From NCBI RefSeq assembly GCF_023278045.1, contig NZ_CP056783.1, positions 3,381,501-3,445,500 of the forward strand: DNA of 64,000 nt. Reading direction: 5' to 3'. Positions within the stretch are counted from its first letter, which is position 1, and every line of letters begins with the position of its first letter. The stretch comes from Flavobacterium sp. K5-23 (GTDB lineage: Bacteria; Bacteroidota; Bacteroidia; Flavobacteriales; Flavobacteriaceae). Positions 51,496-61,868 of the stretch are shown here, one piece after another. The position numbers were made by a program, and so were the translations under genes. The notes beneath the pieces were generated by a model. The model had not been told where the DNA came from. It saw nothing but the letters and a program-made list of their open reading frames with translations, and did not search any database.

Positions 51496-53262
51496 TTAAA
51501 AATCAAATTTATAATTAGCTCCTACAGCTATTTGAAAACCCTGAACAGGATAATCCATCCATTTTTGATAAGAATTATTCAGGATATTATTTGCTTTTAG
51601 AAATCCTGATAACCTTTCGCTATATTTAAATCCAATGTTAGCATTAACATCAAAATAACTATCTAAGGTAGTTGGATTTGTACCTGGAGCGGTTATGAAA
51701 ACAATATCAGTGTTGTTTTTTTGGTCTTTACGATCTCCAACATAAAATACATTAACCCCTGCATTCCACTTTTTAGTGATATTGAAGTCAATATTCGAAT
51801 TCAGTTTTATCGTAGGCAGATTCCAAGCTTCTAATTCCATATCACTTGTATAATCATTATAAGAACCACCAATTCCAAAACTCACGTTTTCAGAGAAATC
51901 AGCTTTTAATTCCCCCGAAAAACCTAATGTTCTCACATCATCATAGGCAACACGCATAGAATTCCCAAAACCATAATCTTTATTTGAGCTGTCTTCATTA
52001 TAATCATTACTTAAGAACAAGGCTTTGTTTCTTTCATTTAAATATGAAGCGCGAAGGTTATAACTAACATTACTAGCCAGTTTTCCTTTCAATCCCGCGT
52101 ATATATCAAATTGTTTGTCAGTAGGCGCAATATTCAAAGTAGGAGAGACATAAGGATTTTTAGCTACAAAATCCATATAGGTGTTTTGTTCTAAATTCCC
52201 TTCGGCTCCAGCGTAAAAAAGCATCAAATCACCAACAACTTTATACGATGCTGAAATATTTGGATAGACGAAAAAAGAATTCTTACTGTTTTCAGTATCC
52301 AAACTATAGAACACAGATGCCCCAATGTTTAAGGTCCAATCGTCTTTAAGCATTACAAAACTTGGAGAAATCCCAAAATTCGTAAAACCATATTTTAAAG
52401 GTTGTGTATTTGTATTCGAATAATTATTTTTAAAACTTCCTCCTAGATAATCAACTGTAATATTAGTCGTTATAGATTCATCCATTACGGCAAATCGCAA
52501 TGAAGGCTTTGCATAAAATCTATTTTCAGCAGAACCAAAACCGTCCGTAAAACGATTAAATCGAATTTTAGCTTCATCCAAAAGCCCTTCATTAAAATCA
52601 ATTTTTCCGCCAGCTGTAATTGTATTGTACGACTGCATTGGCTCTATTCCTGTAACCAAACTAATTCTATCAGCCGGACTTAAACCTGAACCAAATCCTT
52701 TAGGCAAACCATACCAATTATAAATTTCATTATGATATCCTAAATCTAATTTCCAGGACATATTGTTTTGATTTGCTCCATACACAACATCTATAGCACT
52801 ATCATAAAACTGATCGTCAAGCTCTACTCCTTTTATTCCTCCTTGTGATGAAAGGTGACGAAACATACCACCTACATAATTGTTATTGTCTAATGGCTGA
52901 TGAACATACAATTCTCCTATTAGTTTGCCGTAATTACCAACACCAAAAGTCGCATAATTATTAAACAAATGTTCCTGTTTTGTTTTCTCCACTCCTTCCG
53001 CTTTCCCTTTTGAAGGGGTAAAAGTCGAAGCTACCGGAAAAGAAAAAATGGAGTATTTCACATTTTCTTTTTTAGCATTCCCCGCATCATCCAGCACAGC
53101 AGTTTCCTGTACCTTGAACGCATCTGATAGTGTGGGAGTATATGGCTTAACAACATTGACAACCTCAGCTCCTATATTGTCCTCTTTTTTCTGGGCAAAC
53201 GAAAACTGAAATGCTATTAATACTAAAATTACAGTACTCTTATTTTGGAAATTGAATTTCAT
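51496..53262 (-). CDS. Outer-membrane beta-barrel protein (TonB-receptor-like, no plug)
   Basis: The 588-residue protein has a signal peptide (ILVLIAFQFSFAQ), then VVNVVKPYTPTLSDAFKV, a segment I have seen in Bacteroidota outer-membrane proteins. About 450 residues of beta-strands follow with aromatic ends (NNYVGGMFRHLSSQGGI, ...) and a final F at the C-terminus (ANYKFDF), the sign of an outer-membrane barrel. No plug or TonB box is seen. It lies 111 bases downstream of the giant TPR gene on the same strand, so the two are probably an operon. Confidence 0.78.
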   Translation of the reverse strand: MKFNFQNKSTVILVLIAFQFSFAQKKEDNIGAEVVNVVKPYTPTLSDAFKVQETAVLDDAGNAKKENVKYSIFSFPVASTFTPSKGKAEGVEKTKQEHLFNNYATFGVGNYGKLIGELYVHQPLDNNNYVGGMFRHLSSQGGIKGVELDDQFYDSAIDVVYGANQNNMSWKLDLGYHNEIYNWYGLPKGFGSGLSPADRISLVTGIEPMQSYNTITAGGKIDFNEGLLDEAKIRFNRFTDGFGSAENRFYAKPSLRFAVMDESITTNITVDYLGGSFKNNYSNTNTQPLKYGFTNFGISPSFVMLKDDWTLNIGASVFYSLDTENSKNSFFVYPNISASYKVVGDLMLFYAGAEGNLEQNTYMDFVAKNPYVSPTLNIAPTDKQFDIYAGLKGKLASNVSYNLRASYLNERNKALFLSNDYNEDSSNKDYGFGNSMRVAYDDVRTLGFSGELKADFSENVSFGIGGSYNDYTSDMELEAWNLPTIKLNSNIDFNITKKWNAGVNVFYVGDRKDQKNNTDIVFITAPGTNPTTLDSYFDVNANIGFKYSERLSGFLKANNILNNSYQKWMDYPVQGFQIAVGANYKFDF

Positions 53263-53373
53263 ATTATATTTTTTTTGAAGGATAAAAGAAAAAAAGAATC
53301 TTTTAATTTGTGACTAAATGCTTCTTTCCTTCTTTTTATTTATCTTTTGATACTTATGTCTTGACTCTTCTAA

Positions 53374-56300
53374 CTACTTTGAAATCGATGAATTTGTTTT
53401 TGACTCCTCGGCTTTAATAGTCTCAAGCTCTTTTTTAGCTTCGTTTATTACTTCAGGATATTCTGAGAAGTTTTGAATTACATTTTCCAAAATATAAGTT
53501 GCTTGAAAACTATCTTTTAATCCATAAAAGTTTTTTGCCATAAGTATTAATCCTTTGGCACCATAAAAACGATACCCTGAATAATTCTTCGCTAGTTTTT
53601 GAACTACAGTATTTGATGCTTCGTACTTCTTGTCTTTAAATTTAAAGTAAGCATCGTAATACAATGCTTCAGCAGCTAGTTCCCCTTTAGCAATGGTAAG
53701 CACTGTAGCATAAGCAGAACGAGCTCTCGACTCATCACCTGTTTGCATAGCAGAACGGGCAATTATAATTTGAGCATCACTTTTTACATTATCATCTGTC
53801 TTAGAATTATTCAATACTTTTTCAGCATAATTAACTGCATTCGAATAGTCCTTTGCATCATAATAACATTTCATCAAATTCGACTGTGCGAAAACTTTAT
53901 TTTGAGGAAAATCGGCTTCATTTTCTAATCGAATTAAAACCGGAATTGCTTTTTCATTTTCTTTGTTTTTCAATAAAACCTGAGACAAGCGAGCCAAAGA
54001 CTGCTCTGTAAACTCACCTCTAGGCTGTCCTATCACATATTCATAATTCGGTATTGATTTGTTTTCTAAACCTCCAGAGAAATACGATTGTGCCAGATAA
54101 AAATTAGCTTGCACTGCGTGAATCCCTTTTGGAAAACTAGAGATATAAGCACTAAAACCCGTAATTGCTTGTTTATTGTTGTTTTGCTCGAATTGTTTAA
54201 AAGCCGACTCATATGAATCATTATCTAAATCAGCATTAGAAATAGAAACAAAGTCAAGACCTCTAACCCAAGTAGCATACTCTTCCACTCTACCACTATC
54301 AACATAAATCAATCTTGCTGTCGCTACTGCCTCAAGCGCCTCAGGTGTTTTAGGGTATTCAGCAACAACTTTTTTGAATTTCGATAAAGCCTCTTCATTT
54401 TTGTCAGAGTTATAATAAATCAATCCCTGACGTAAAATTGATTTTGAAGTATAAGAACTGCTTTTAAACTCGCTTATTAAACGATCATACGTTTTTATGG
54501 CTAAGTCTGGTTTTTTTTCTGCAACATAAGTATTCCCTAATTCATAAAAGGCATCATCTCTATAACTGGATTTTTGAAACAACTGTAAAAAAGCATTTAG
54601 CTCCTCTATCTTCTTGTCGTTTTTAGCCACAAAACCATAACAAATCGCTTTTTGAAAATAAGCATAGTCAGCATCTGATTTTTTAAAGTCTATCACTTTA
54701 TTATAAGCATCCATAGCTGGCCAATACTTAGATGTCACAAAACGACAATCTCCTAATCGTAAATAAGAATCATTCAAACGCACATAGTCCTCTTTCACTG
54801 AATCAATTTGATTTTGAAAATAAGTAGCCGCTTGATCGTATTCTTTCAATTTGAAATAAGCATAGGCAATATTATAATTACTGTTTTTATATTCTGGTGT
54901 TGCTGAAGCACGTGACATACCGGTAAATTGTCTATAGCTCAACAATGCATTTTTAAAATCGTCCAAAATATACTCCGTTTCCCCTTTCCAGAAAGTAGCT
55001 CTGGCAGCAAACTCAGGATCTATTTGACCATCAATAGATTTTTTAAACATTTTTGCAGCATCTTGATAATATCTATCCGCATACAATTCTAATCCTCTAT
55101 AAAAAGTCACTTTTTGATAAGCCAGTTTATTTTCTGGTGTTTTATTCTTTTCTAATAATACTAAAGCCTCTTTATAGTTTTTTGAAGAGATATAAGAATC
55201 AATTAGCAATTTTTCAATAACTGAACGGCTGGCATTGTTTGGATATTTTTTTAAAAAACTTAACAAAACCTCTGGTACACTTTGATAAGAGTTCCCAATC
55301 TCGTAACTCAATTTAGCATAATTCAAACTAGCATCTTCTTGAATAGAAACATCAAATGCCATTTCCGAAGCATTTTTAAAAGCATTCAACGCCTGTGGTT
55401 TTTTATCTGAATTCAAATAACTTTCCCCTAAATGGTAATAAGCATTTTGAGCCACAAAATCTTTACCGTTTATGATTTTATTGAATTGAGAAATGGCGTT
55501 TTCATAATCATTTTGCTTGTAATAAGCATATCCCAGTTGATAAAAATCAGTATTACTCCACCTCCCTTTTTTTCCTTTATATTGAGCTAAATAAGGAATT
55601 GCTGCATCGTATTTTTTTAAATTAAAATAGCTTTCTCCAATAATTTTATTTAGTTCTGATTTTTCAATAGCACTAGATTTAGCCATCGCTTTTTCACCCA
55701 GCTCTATAGCTTTTTGAAAATTTCCCAACTTAAAATTCATATCAGCCTGATAATACGAAAGCTTCTCTTTGTATTTTTCTTCGCCTGATACCTCATCAAA
55801 ATATTTAGTAGCTTGCTTGTAATCATCCCCTTCGTAAGCCATAAAACCTAAATAATACTTAGCTTGAGAACCATATTCAGCTGAATTTACAACTTTATTA
55901 AGATAAGTTGTCGCTTCTTTTTTCTTTTTGGAACTAAAATAACTATATCCTTTTTGAAAGTTAAACTTATCTCTTTCCGTACCGCTTAATTGGTTTTCGT
56001 TTACCTTTTCAAACCATTGTAAGGCTTGAGGATAATACCCTTGTTCAAAATAAAAGTGAGCCACTTCTTTAAAAGCCTGATTACTTTTTACACTTGTAGG
56101 ATAATCAGAAACAAAACGCTCCATCAGCTCATCAGCATTGGGTTGATTATTCCTAATCGCACAATTAGCATAGTAATACGAACAATCGGATTTTAACTCT
56201 TCGTTAGCCGTTGTTGCTTTTACTTTATCAAAAATAACCTGAGCCGAAGCATATTGTTTTTGATTGAATAAAGAAAGTGCCGTATTAAAATCCTTCAACT

Positions 56301-56388
56301 CATGGGTGTAAACAGTTGATTTTTGTGCCGAAATACTAATTGAGGAGACAAAAAACAATAAAAAGAGGAATCTATTAAGTTTGTGCAT
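53374..56388 (-). CDS. Giant secreted TPR protein
   Basis: The 1004-residue protein has a signal peptide (FLFLLFFVSSISISAQ) followed by about 25 TPR units along its whole length (e.g. AKYYLGFMAYEGDDYKQATKYF, YHLGESYLNSDKKPQALNAF). It lies directly upstream of a plug-less barrel gene, which suggests a periplasmic scaffold that acts with that barrel in outer-membrane assembly or secretion. Function in this clade is unknown to me. The C-terminal KAEESKTNSSISK tail is hydrophilic. Confidence 0.78.
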   Translation of the reverse strand: MHKLNRFLFLLFFVSSISISAQKSTVYTHELKDFNTALSLFNQKQYASAQVIFDKVKATTANEELKSDCSYYYANCAIRNNQPNADELMERFVSDYPTSVKSNQAFKEVAHFYFEQGYYPQALQWFEKVNENQLSGTERDKFNFQKGYSYFSSKKKKEATTYLNKVVNSAEYGSQAKYYLGFMAYEGDDYKQATKYFDEVSGEEKYKEKLSYYQADMNFKLGNFQKAIELGEKAMAKSSAIEKSELNKIIGESYFNLKKYDAAIPYLAQYKGKKGRWSNTDFYQLGYAYYKQNDYENAISQFNKIINGKDFVAQNAYYHLGESYLNSDKKPQALNAFKNASEMAFDVSIQEDASLNYAKLSYEIGNSYQSVPEVLLSFLKKYPNNASRSVIEKLLIDSYISSKNYKEALVLLEKNKTPENKLAYQKVTFYRGLELYADRYYQDAAKMFKKSIDGQIDPEFAARATFWKGETEYILDDFKNALLSYRQFTGMSRASATPEYKNSNYNIAYAYFKLKEYDQAATYFQNQIDSVKEDYVRLNDSYLRLGDCRFVTSKYWPAMDAYNKVIDFKKSDADYAYFQKAICYGFVAKNDKKIEELNAFLQLFQKSSYRDDAFYELGNTYVAEKKPDLAIKTYDRLISEFKSSSYTSKSILRQGLIYYNSDKNEEALSKFKKVVAEYPKTPEALEAVATARLIYVDSGRVEEYATWVRGLDFVSISNADLDNDSYESAFKQFEQNNNKQAITGFSAYISSFPKGIHAVQANFYLAQSYFSGGLENKSIPNYEYVIGQPRGEFTEQSLARLSQVLLKNKENEKAIPVLIRLENEADFPQNKVFAQSNLMKCYYDAKDYSNAVNYAEKVLNNSKTDDNVKSDAQIIIARSAMQTGDESRARSAYATVLTIAKGELAAEALYYDAYFKFKDKKYEASNTVVQKLAKNYSGYRFYGAKGLILMAKNFYGLKDSFQATYILENVIQNFSEYPEVINEAKKELETIKAEESKTNSSISK

Positions 56389-56667
56389 TTTGATTTTTTT
56401 TAATATTCAAATGTATTATATTCTATGGTCTATAACGGGTAGGATCCCCGTTTTATTATGAACAATTGTTTTAACAACAACTTTGCCAACATTTAGGTAA
56501 AATATTCTTTTTTAAAAAAATTCGTACTTTACAGTTGTAGTAGATTGAATACAACTCTTTATTTAACTATTAAGCGTTTATATTTACATCTATCCCATTT
56601 TAATGACGAAATATATTTTGAATACAACCGTTTACTTATTACTTTTACCCAATAAACAATTTCAATT

Positions 56668-57351
56668 ATGTCTCAACCGGTACTTTCATTAAAAAACACA
56701 ACCATTTATCAAGGTCAAAAGGTCATATTATCTAATATAAACCTGGAGGTAAATCATGGTGAATTCTTATATATTATTGGAAAAACCGGATCTGGAAAAA
56801 GTAGTCTGATGAAAACTCTTTATGCTGATCTCGCTTTAACAGAAGGTGAAGGACATATCGTCGATTTTGATTTACATACTTTGAAAGAAGATGACATTCC
56901 TTATTTGAGAAGAAAAATCGGGATTGTATTTCAAGATTTTAAATTATTACCGGACCGTACTATAAAAGACAATATGTTATTTGTCCTAAAAGCAACTGGA
57001 TGGGTTGACAATGAGGAAATGCAACGTAAAATTGATGAAGTATTGGATAAAGTTGGGATGAAAGATCATGCTAACAAGATGCCGCATCAAATCTCTGGTG
57101 GAGAACAACAACGTGTTGCCATTGCAAGAGCTTTGCTTAACGATCCTGAACTTATTCTTGCAGATGAGCCTACAGGTAACCTAGACCCACAAACTAGTGC
57201 GGAAGTACTTGAAGTTTTAAGAAACATCAATGCCAACGGTAAAACAATCATTATGGCCACTCACGATTATGCCTTATTGATGAAATACCCATCGAAAACT
57301 TTAAAATGTGAAGATACTAAAATTTTTGAAGTAGTTCAGAGACCAGCATAA
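56668..57351 (+). CDS. ftsE: ABC transporter ATPase, FtsE-like
   Basis: The 227-residue ATPase has Walker [15 protein letters not shown]-loop [14 protein letters not shown], signature [16 protein letters not shown], Walker [13 protein letters not shown] and H-loop ATHDY; '[11 protein letters not shown]' is typical of FtsE. FtsE works with FtsX in cell division and peptidoglycan hydrolase control. No ftsX is next to it; instead its stop codon overlaps the start of a glycosyltransferase gene by one base. Confidence 0.9.
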   Translation: MSQPVLSLKNTTIYQGQKVILSNINLEVNHGEFLYIIGKTGSGKSSLMKTLYADLALTEGEGHIVDFDLHTLKEDDIPYLRRKIGIVFQDFKLLPDRTIKDNMLFVLKATGWVDNEEMQRKIDEVLDKVGMKDHANKMPHQISGGEQQRVAIARALLNDPELILADEPTGNLDPQTSAEVLEVLRNINANGKTIIMATHDYALLMKYPSKTLKCEDTKIFEVVQRPA

Positions 57352-58241
57352 TGCTTTCCATTCTTATTCCAACATATAATTACAATGCTTTTCCTTTAGT
57401 TTTAGAATTGCATAAGCAGTGTGTGGAATCTAATCTAGTTTTTGAGATTTTATGTTTCGATGATTCTTCCACTTTTGAAATCCCCGAAAATAATCAAATC
57501 AATAGTTTAGATAAATGCAGTTATATAATCTTAGATAAAAACATTGGTAGAAGTAAGATTCGAAATTTACTGGCTTCGAAGTCGAATTATGAGTGGTTGC
57601 TTTATATGGATTGCGACACTTTACCTGAAAATTCTAATTTTATTTCAAATTACATCAGCCAAATTAATTCATCAGTCAAAGGTGTTTTTTTTGGAGGAAT
57701 TATTTATACTGAAAACAAACCTGATAGAGACAAATTATTACGATGGGTATTTGGAAAAAAAAGAGAAGCTATTCCATTATCTGAACGAAAAAAAAATCCT
57801 TATAAAACTACATTCATCTCTAATTTTTTAATAAAAAAATCTATTTTTGAAACAATTTTGTTTGATGAAAAAATCAACACTTACGGCTATGAAGATTTTA
57901 CTTTTATTCATTCATTAAAGGATAAAAACATAGAAATTCAACATATTGAAAACCCATTGTATCATCTGAATTTGGAAACTTCCGAATTGTTTATTTCCAA
58001 AACAAAAACTGCTCTTGAAACCCTTTTATTTATTTCAAAAAACAATTCGAAAATTAAAGTCGATAGCAAACTAATTAAAATCCACAAGGTACTTTCCCTT
58101 TTCAAAATCGAATTCTTGGCGGCAATGTTGTTTCAGGGATTACATATAAGGTTAGAAGAAAACTTAACTTCAAAAAAACCGTCATTATTGTTGTTTGACT
58201 TCTATAAAATAGGCTATTTTTGTTATTTAAACATAAACTAG
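57351..58241 (+). CDS. Glycosyltransferase family 2
   Basis: The 296-residue protein begins LSILIPTYNYNAFPLVLEL (nucleotide-sugar strand), has the DxD site MDCDTLPENSNF and TYGYEDFTFIHSL with the catalytic-acid region ED. No membrane helix is obvious, so it is a cytosolic or peripheral enzyme. Its start overlaps the ftsE stop by one base and the next glycosyltransferase starts at once after its stop. It likely adds a sugar to a surface glycan. Confidence 0.85.
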   Translation: MLSILIPTYNYNAFPLVLELHKQCVESNLVFEILCFDDSSTFEIPENNQINSLDKCSYIILDKNIGRSKIRNLLASKSNYEWLLYMDCDTLPENSNFISNYISQINSSVKGVFFGGIIYTENKPDRDKLLRWVFGKKREAIPLSERKKNPYKTTFISNFLIKKSIFETILFDEKINTYGYEDFTFIHSLKDKNIEIQHIENPLYHLNLETSELFISKTKTALETLLFISKNNSKIKVDSKLIKIHKVLSLFKIEFLAAMLFQGLHIRLEENLTSKKPSLLLFDFYKIGYFCYLNIN

Positions 58242-59192
58242 ATGCCTTTTTTTTCTGTCATAATTCCGCTTTTCAACAAGGAGAAACACATTGAAGCCAC
58301 TTTAAAAAGTGTACTTAACCAAACATTTAATGACTTCGAAATAATAATAATCAATGACGGGTCAACTGATCAAAGTGTCGAAAAAGTATTGCCTTTTGAA
58401 TCTAAAAAAACAACCCTGTTTCATCATCCGCAAAACAAAGGCCTCTCAGCATCCAGAAATACAGGAATAAAACACGCTTGCTCATCCTATATTGTTTTTT
58501 TGGACGCTGATGATATCTGGAAGCCAAATTATTTACAAAAAATATCTTCCTTAATAAACAACTTCACAGAAGCAAGAATATATGCAACAAATTATCTTGA
58601 AATTTACGCCAACACCATTGCTATTAAGCCTAAACTCAATCTAAAAAATTTTAAAAACGATGGAATTGTAGCTGACTTTTTCGAAAGCAGTTTATCCCAA
58701 CCCATTTATTGCCCATCAGGTTTATGTGTCGAAAAATCAGTTTTAGAAAAAATAGGCTTTTATAACGAACAGATCACTTTTGGAGAAGACGTGGACTTTA
58801 ATATTAGGGCCAATAATTTATTTAAACTGGCTTATTCACCTGAAAATCTGGTTGAATACACTATGTTTTCAGAAAATAAAATTACAAATTCTGAATTAAG
58901 AAACAAAACAATAACCGATTTTGATTCATATGAATCTCTTACCCAAAACAATCGAAGTCTAAAAAAGTACCTAGATTTCAACAGGTACATAATGGCTAAA
59001 CAATATAAGATTGAAAATGACACTCTCAATTTTGATAAAATAAAAAAAAGAATTGATTCCAATCCTGAAATTTCCGGATTAAACTACAAACAACGTTTTT
59101 TATTAAATTCCCCTTTGTTTCTGTTGAAAATTATAAAAAAAATAAAAATTGGTTTGTTAGAAAAGGGAATCCGAATTACAACATATGATTAA
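58242..59192 (+). CDS. Glycosyltransferase family 2
   Basis: The 316-residue protein has FFSVIIPLFNKEKHIEATLKSVL, INDGSTDQSVEKV, NKGLSASRNTGI and the DxD FLDADDIW, all standard GT2. It starts one base after the previous glycosyltransferase's stop, so the two are co-translated. Its 3' end overlaps the opposite-strand isomerase gene by 17 bases. Confidence 0.9.
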   Translation: MPFFSVIIPLFNKEKHIEATLKSVLNQTFNDFEIIIINDGSTDQSVEKVLPFESKKTTLFHHPQNKGLSASRNTGIKHACSSYIVFLDADDIWKPNYLQKISSLINNFTEARIYATNYLEIYANTIAIKPKLNLKNFKNDGIVADFFESSLSQPIYCPSGLCVEKSVLEKIGFYNEQITFGEDVDFNIRANNLFKLAYSPENLVEYTMFSENKITNSELRNKTITDFDSYESLTQNNRSLKKYLDFNRYIMAKQYKIENDTLNFDKIKKRIDSNPEISGLNYKQRFLLNSPLFLLKIIKKIKIGLLEKGIRITTYD

Positions 59193-59583
59193 ACTTCAAA
59201 TAATCTAAATATTCCTGAAAATCCCGAATATAATCGCCTTCAGAAAACACATCAGAGGCCATAACAAGGCAAACCGCTCCAGAAGAAAAATTCTCCAATT
59301 CACGCCAAACATTACTGTTTATCAGCAAGCCTTTGTCCGGCTTATTTAGTGTGACAATTTGTTCTTGGCTTCCATCTTTTAAAACAACATCAAAACTTCC
59401 TGAAATAGCAACCAGCACTTGTTTTAGCTTTTTATGTGAATGCCCTCCCCTTTTTGCAGAACTCGGGATATCATATAAATAATACACCCTTTTTATATCA
59501 AATGGAATTGCATTATGTTCAATAACAGCAAGATTTCCCTGGCTGTTTTCAATTTTTGGGATATTAATGATTTCAATATTCAT
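59176..59583 (-). CDS. FdtA/WxcM-like sugar 3,4-ketoisomerase (cupin)
   Basis: The 135-residue protein has a cupin fold: IPKIENSQGNLAVIEHN at the start, RGGHSHKKLKQVLVAISGS with His48 and His50, and LLINSNVWRELENFSSGAVCLVMASD. FdtA and QdtA turn dTDP-4-keto-6-deoxyglucose into its 3-keto isomer. The DegT aminotransferase at 63141 would be the next enzyme, so a dTDP-3-amino-3,6-dideoxyhexose sugar is likely made here (inference). Confidence 0.82.
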   Translation of the reverse strand: MNIEIINIPKIENSQGNLAVIEHNAIPFDIKRVYYLYDIPSSAKRGGHSHKKLKQVLVAISGSFDVVLKDGSQEQIVTLNKPDKGLLINSNVWRELENFSSGAVCLVMASDVFSEGDYIRDFQEYLDYLKFNHML

Positions 59584-59587
59584 AAGG

Positions 59588-60691
59588 CTAACTTACATCA
59601 ATTTTAAGATATTCTAACCACTGATTGCCTATATTTTCCAATGAAAATTTTTCGATACTTTTAAGTGCGTTCTGTTTACAAAAATGATACAACTCAATGT
59701 CTTCTATCATCAAATTCATAGCTTGGGTCAATTTTTCAATATTTTGATCTTCTACTAATAGTCCGTTGTATCTATCAATTACAATTTCAGCAGGACCAGA
59801 AAGACAATCAAAAGAAATTACCGGAGTCTGGCAAGCAAGTGATTCTGCGAGCACATTCCCAAATCCTTCGTTCTTACTGGACAAAACAGTAAATACTGCA
59901 TTTTTCATAAAACAAAACGGATTTTCTTTCCAACCCAGAAAATGAACCTTATCGACAATGTTAAGTTGGCCAACTTGCTCTTCTAATTTTTCACGAAAAA
60001 CACCATCCCCTAATAAAACAAGATGAATATTCTCTTTTGGTAAATTAGAATGGTAATAAGCGGTTATCAGTTTATCAAATTGTTTGATATTATCCACCAT
60101 TCTTCCTACTGCCAGGATATATTTAAAGTCGACATCAATCTCTTCTCTAGATTGTCTTTGAATACTTTCTATATCTATGGGATTGTTAATCGTAAATAAA
60201 TTATTGTATTGTAATTCCTTTTGGATTTTCTCTTCTATTTTTTTAGAAACGGTGACAATTCCATATGCATCGGAATATATTTTTTTGGCTAGAAACTGCA
60301 ATTTAGGGAAATACATCTCAGTCATATAGCTATGAACCGTCATTATATAAGGCGATTTGTAGAGTAACTTAGTAGTCAAAAACTCCTGAAACTGATTGTT
60401 TTTAACCCTAAAATCAATTATGTAATCAAAGGAATGCTCTTTTAAATATTTTCTAAGAATATTGAATCTTTTCAGTTTATTGAAGAGTCCATTTGTTTTG
60501 TTCTTCTGTTCTCCTAGATTTAAAAGCTGACCTGAATATTCGTATTCAATTATATCCAAAATTGTGACATGATGGACTTCCACATTCTTGTTTTCGAAAA
60601 ATTGAGACAATAATGCGGCACAGCGTTCAGCACCGCCATTGGCGAGTTGTTCACTAATAAGACAAATTTTATAAACTTTCTTTTGAGTCAT
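59588..60691 (-). CDS. Glycosyltransferase family 4
   Basis: The 367-residue GT-B protein begins KICLISEQLANGGAERCAALL (acceptor-binding GGAE) and ends in the GT4 region: AVGRMVDNIKQFDKLITAY, VLLGDGVFREKLEEQV, VHFLGWKENP, VLSSKNEGFGNVLAESLACQTPVISFD (the E-x7-E motif). It builds a surface polysaccharide. The stop lies four bases upstream of the FdtA-like gene. Confidence 0.93.
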   Translation of the reverse strand: MTQKKVYKICLISEQLANGGAERCAALLSQFFENKNVEVHHVTILDIIEYEYSGQLLNLGEQKNKTNGLFNKLKRFNILRKYLKEHSFDYIIDFRVKNNQFQEFLTTKLLYKSPYIMTVHSYMTEMYFPKLQFLAKKIYSDAYGIVTVSKKIEEKIQKELQYNNLFTINNPIDIESIQRQSREEIDVDFKYILAVGRMVDNIKQFDKLITAYYHSNLPKENIHLVLLGDGVFREKLEEQVGQLNIVDKVHFLGWKENPFCFMKNAVFTVLSSKNEGFGNVLAESLACQTPVISFDCLSGPAEIVIDRYNGLLVEDQNIEKLTQAMNLMIEDIELYHFCKQNALKSIEKFSLENIGNQWLEYLKIDVS

Positions 60692-60731
60692 AAACCAAAA
60701 TACCTAATTTCGAAAACAAATATAGACATTC

Positions 60732-61868
60732 ATGAGGATTTTACTAGTAGGCGAATACAGTGGGTTTCACAATACCCTAAAAGAAGGGCTTATTCAGCTT
60801 GGCCATGAAGTAATTCTCATAGGGGATAATGATTTCAAGAACTACCCCTTGGATATTTCTGTTTATGCAAAAACCTTCAAAGACAATTATGTATTAAATA
60901 AAATACGGCAAGCCATTTTTAGGTTGACCACAATTGATCTCGCCCAATTAGAAATTGCCTTTCGATTCTTTTTAAACAGAAAAAAGCTAATTGGTTTTGA
61001 TATTGTTCAGTTGATAAACGAATATCCTTTGCATTCTAATTTGTATTTGGAAAAAAAAATGTTGAATTATATTTTTAAAAACAATAAAAAAACATTCCTT
61101 TCCTCTTGTGGAGATGATTATCCAAGCGTAAAGTATATGCTTGAAGACAAATTTAAATATTCGGTATTAACACCATGCAAAACAAACCCAAAACTTGGGC
61201 ATTGCCAATATACACTTTGCTATGCAACGAAACCCTTTAAAGAGTTACACGAATTTGTGTATCAAAATTGCATTGCCGTAATTCCTGGGGATTTAGATTA
61301 CGCCATTCCGTTGCAAAATCATCCGAAAGCTCTTCCTTTGATTCCCTATCCTATTAACATAGATAAAAACGAATTCAGTCCTCTTATAATAAAAGACAAA
61401 ATCATTATTTTTCACGGAATTAATGAGGCCAATTACTATAAAAAAGGAAATAATTATTTTGAAAAGGCACTAGAAATCATTGAAGAAAAATATGGTGATA
61501 AAGTCGAAATAACTACCACTCGAAGTATTCCTTATGCCACTTACATTAAGTTATACAATAAAGCACATATTTTATTAGACCAAACCTTTAGTTATGATCA
61601 AGGATATAATGCACTTGAGGCTATGGCAAAAGGTAAGGTGGTTTTCACAGGAGCAGAACAAGAATTCACAGCTCATTACAATTTAAAAGAAAGAGTTTGT
61701 ATTAATGCGCTCCCAGAAGTAGAAAGTTTAGTGACTGAGTTATCCCATTTAATTGAAAATCCTGAAGAAATAATAGCCATTAGTAAAAGAGCTAGAGCTT
61801 TTATCGAAAAGGAACATGATTATATTATAGTTGCTAATAAGTATTTGGAAGTTTGGAAAAAAAACTAA
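60732..61868 (+). CDS. Glycosyltransferase (GT-B type)
   Basis: The 378-residue protein has MRILLVGEYSGFHNTLKEGL at the start and a GT-B C-terminal part: IIIFHGINEANYYKKG, YATYIKLYNKAHILLDQTFSYDQGYNALEAMAKGKVVFTG in parts (donor-site motif with Glu), and a final ARAFIEKEHDY. It is probably a sugar transferase of the same polysaccharide locus. It is divergent from the GT4 gene and its last four bases overlap the flippase gene. Confidence 0.82.
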   Translation: MRILLVGEYSGFHNTLKEGLIQLGHEVILIGDNDFKNYPLDISVYAKTFKDNYVLNKIRQAIFRLTTIDLAQLEIAFRFFLNRKKLIGFDIVQLINEYPLHSNLYLEKKMLNYIFKNNKKTFLSSCGDDYPSVKYMLEDKFKYSVLTPCKTNPKLGHCQYTLCYATKPFKELHEFVYQNCIAVIPGDLDYAIPLQNHPKALPLIPYPINIDKNEFSPLIIKDKIIIFHGINEANYYKKGNNYFEKALEIIEEKYGDKVEITTTRSIPYATYIKLYNKAHILLDQTFSYDQGYNALEAMAKGKVVFTGAEQEFTAHYNLKERVCINALPEVESLVTELSHLIENPEEIIAISKRARAFIEKEHDYIIVANKYLEVWKKN

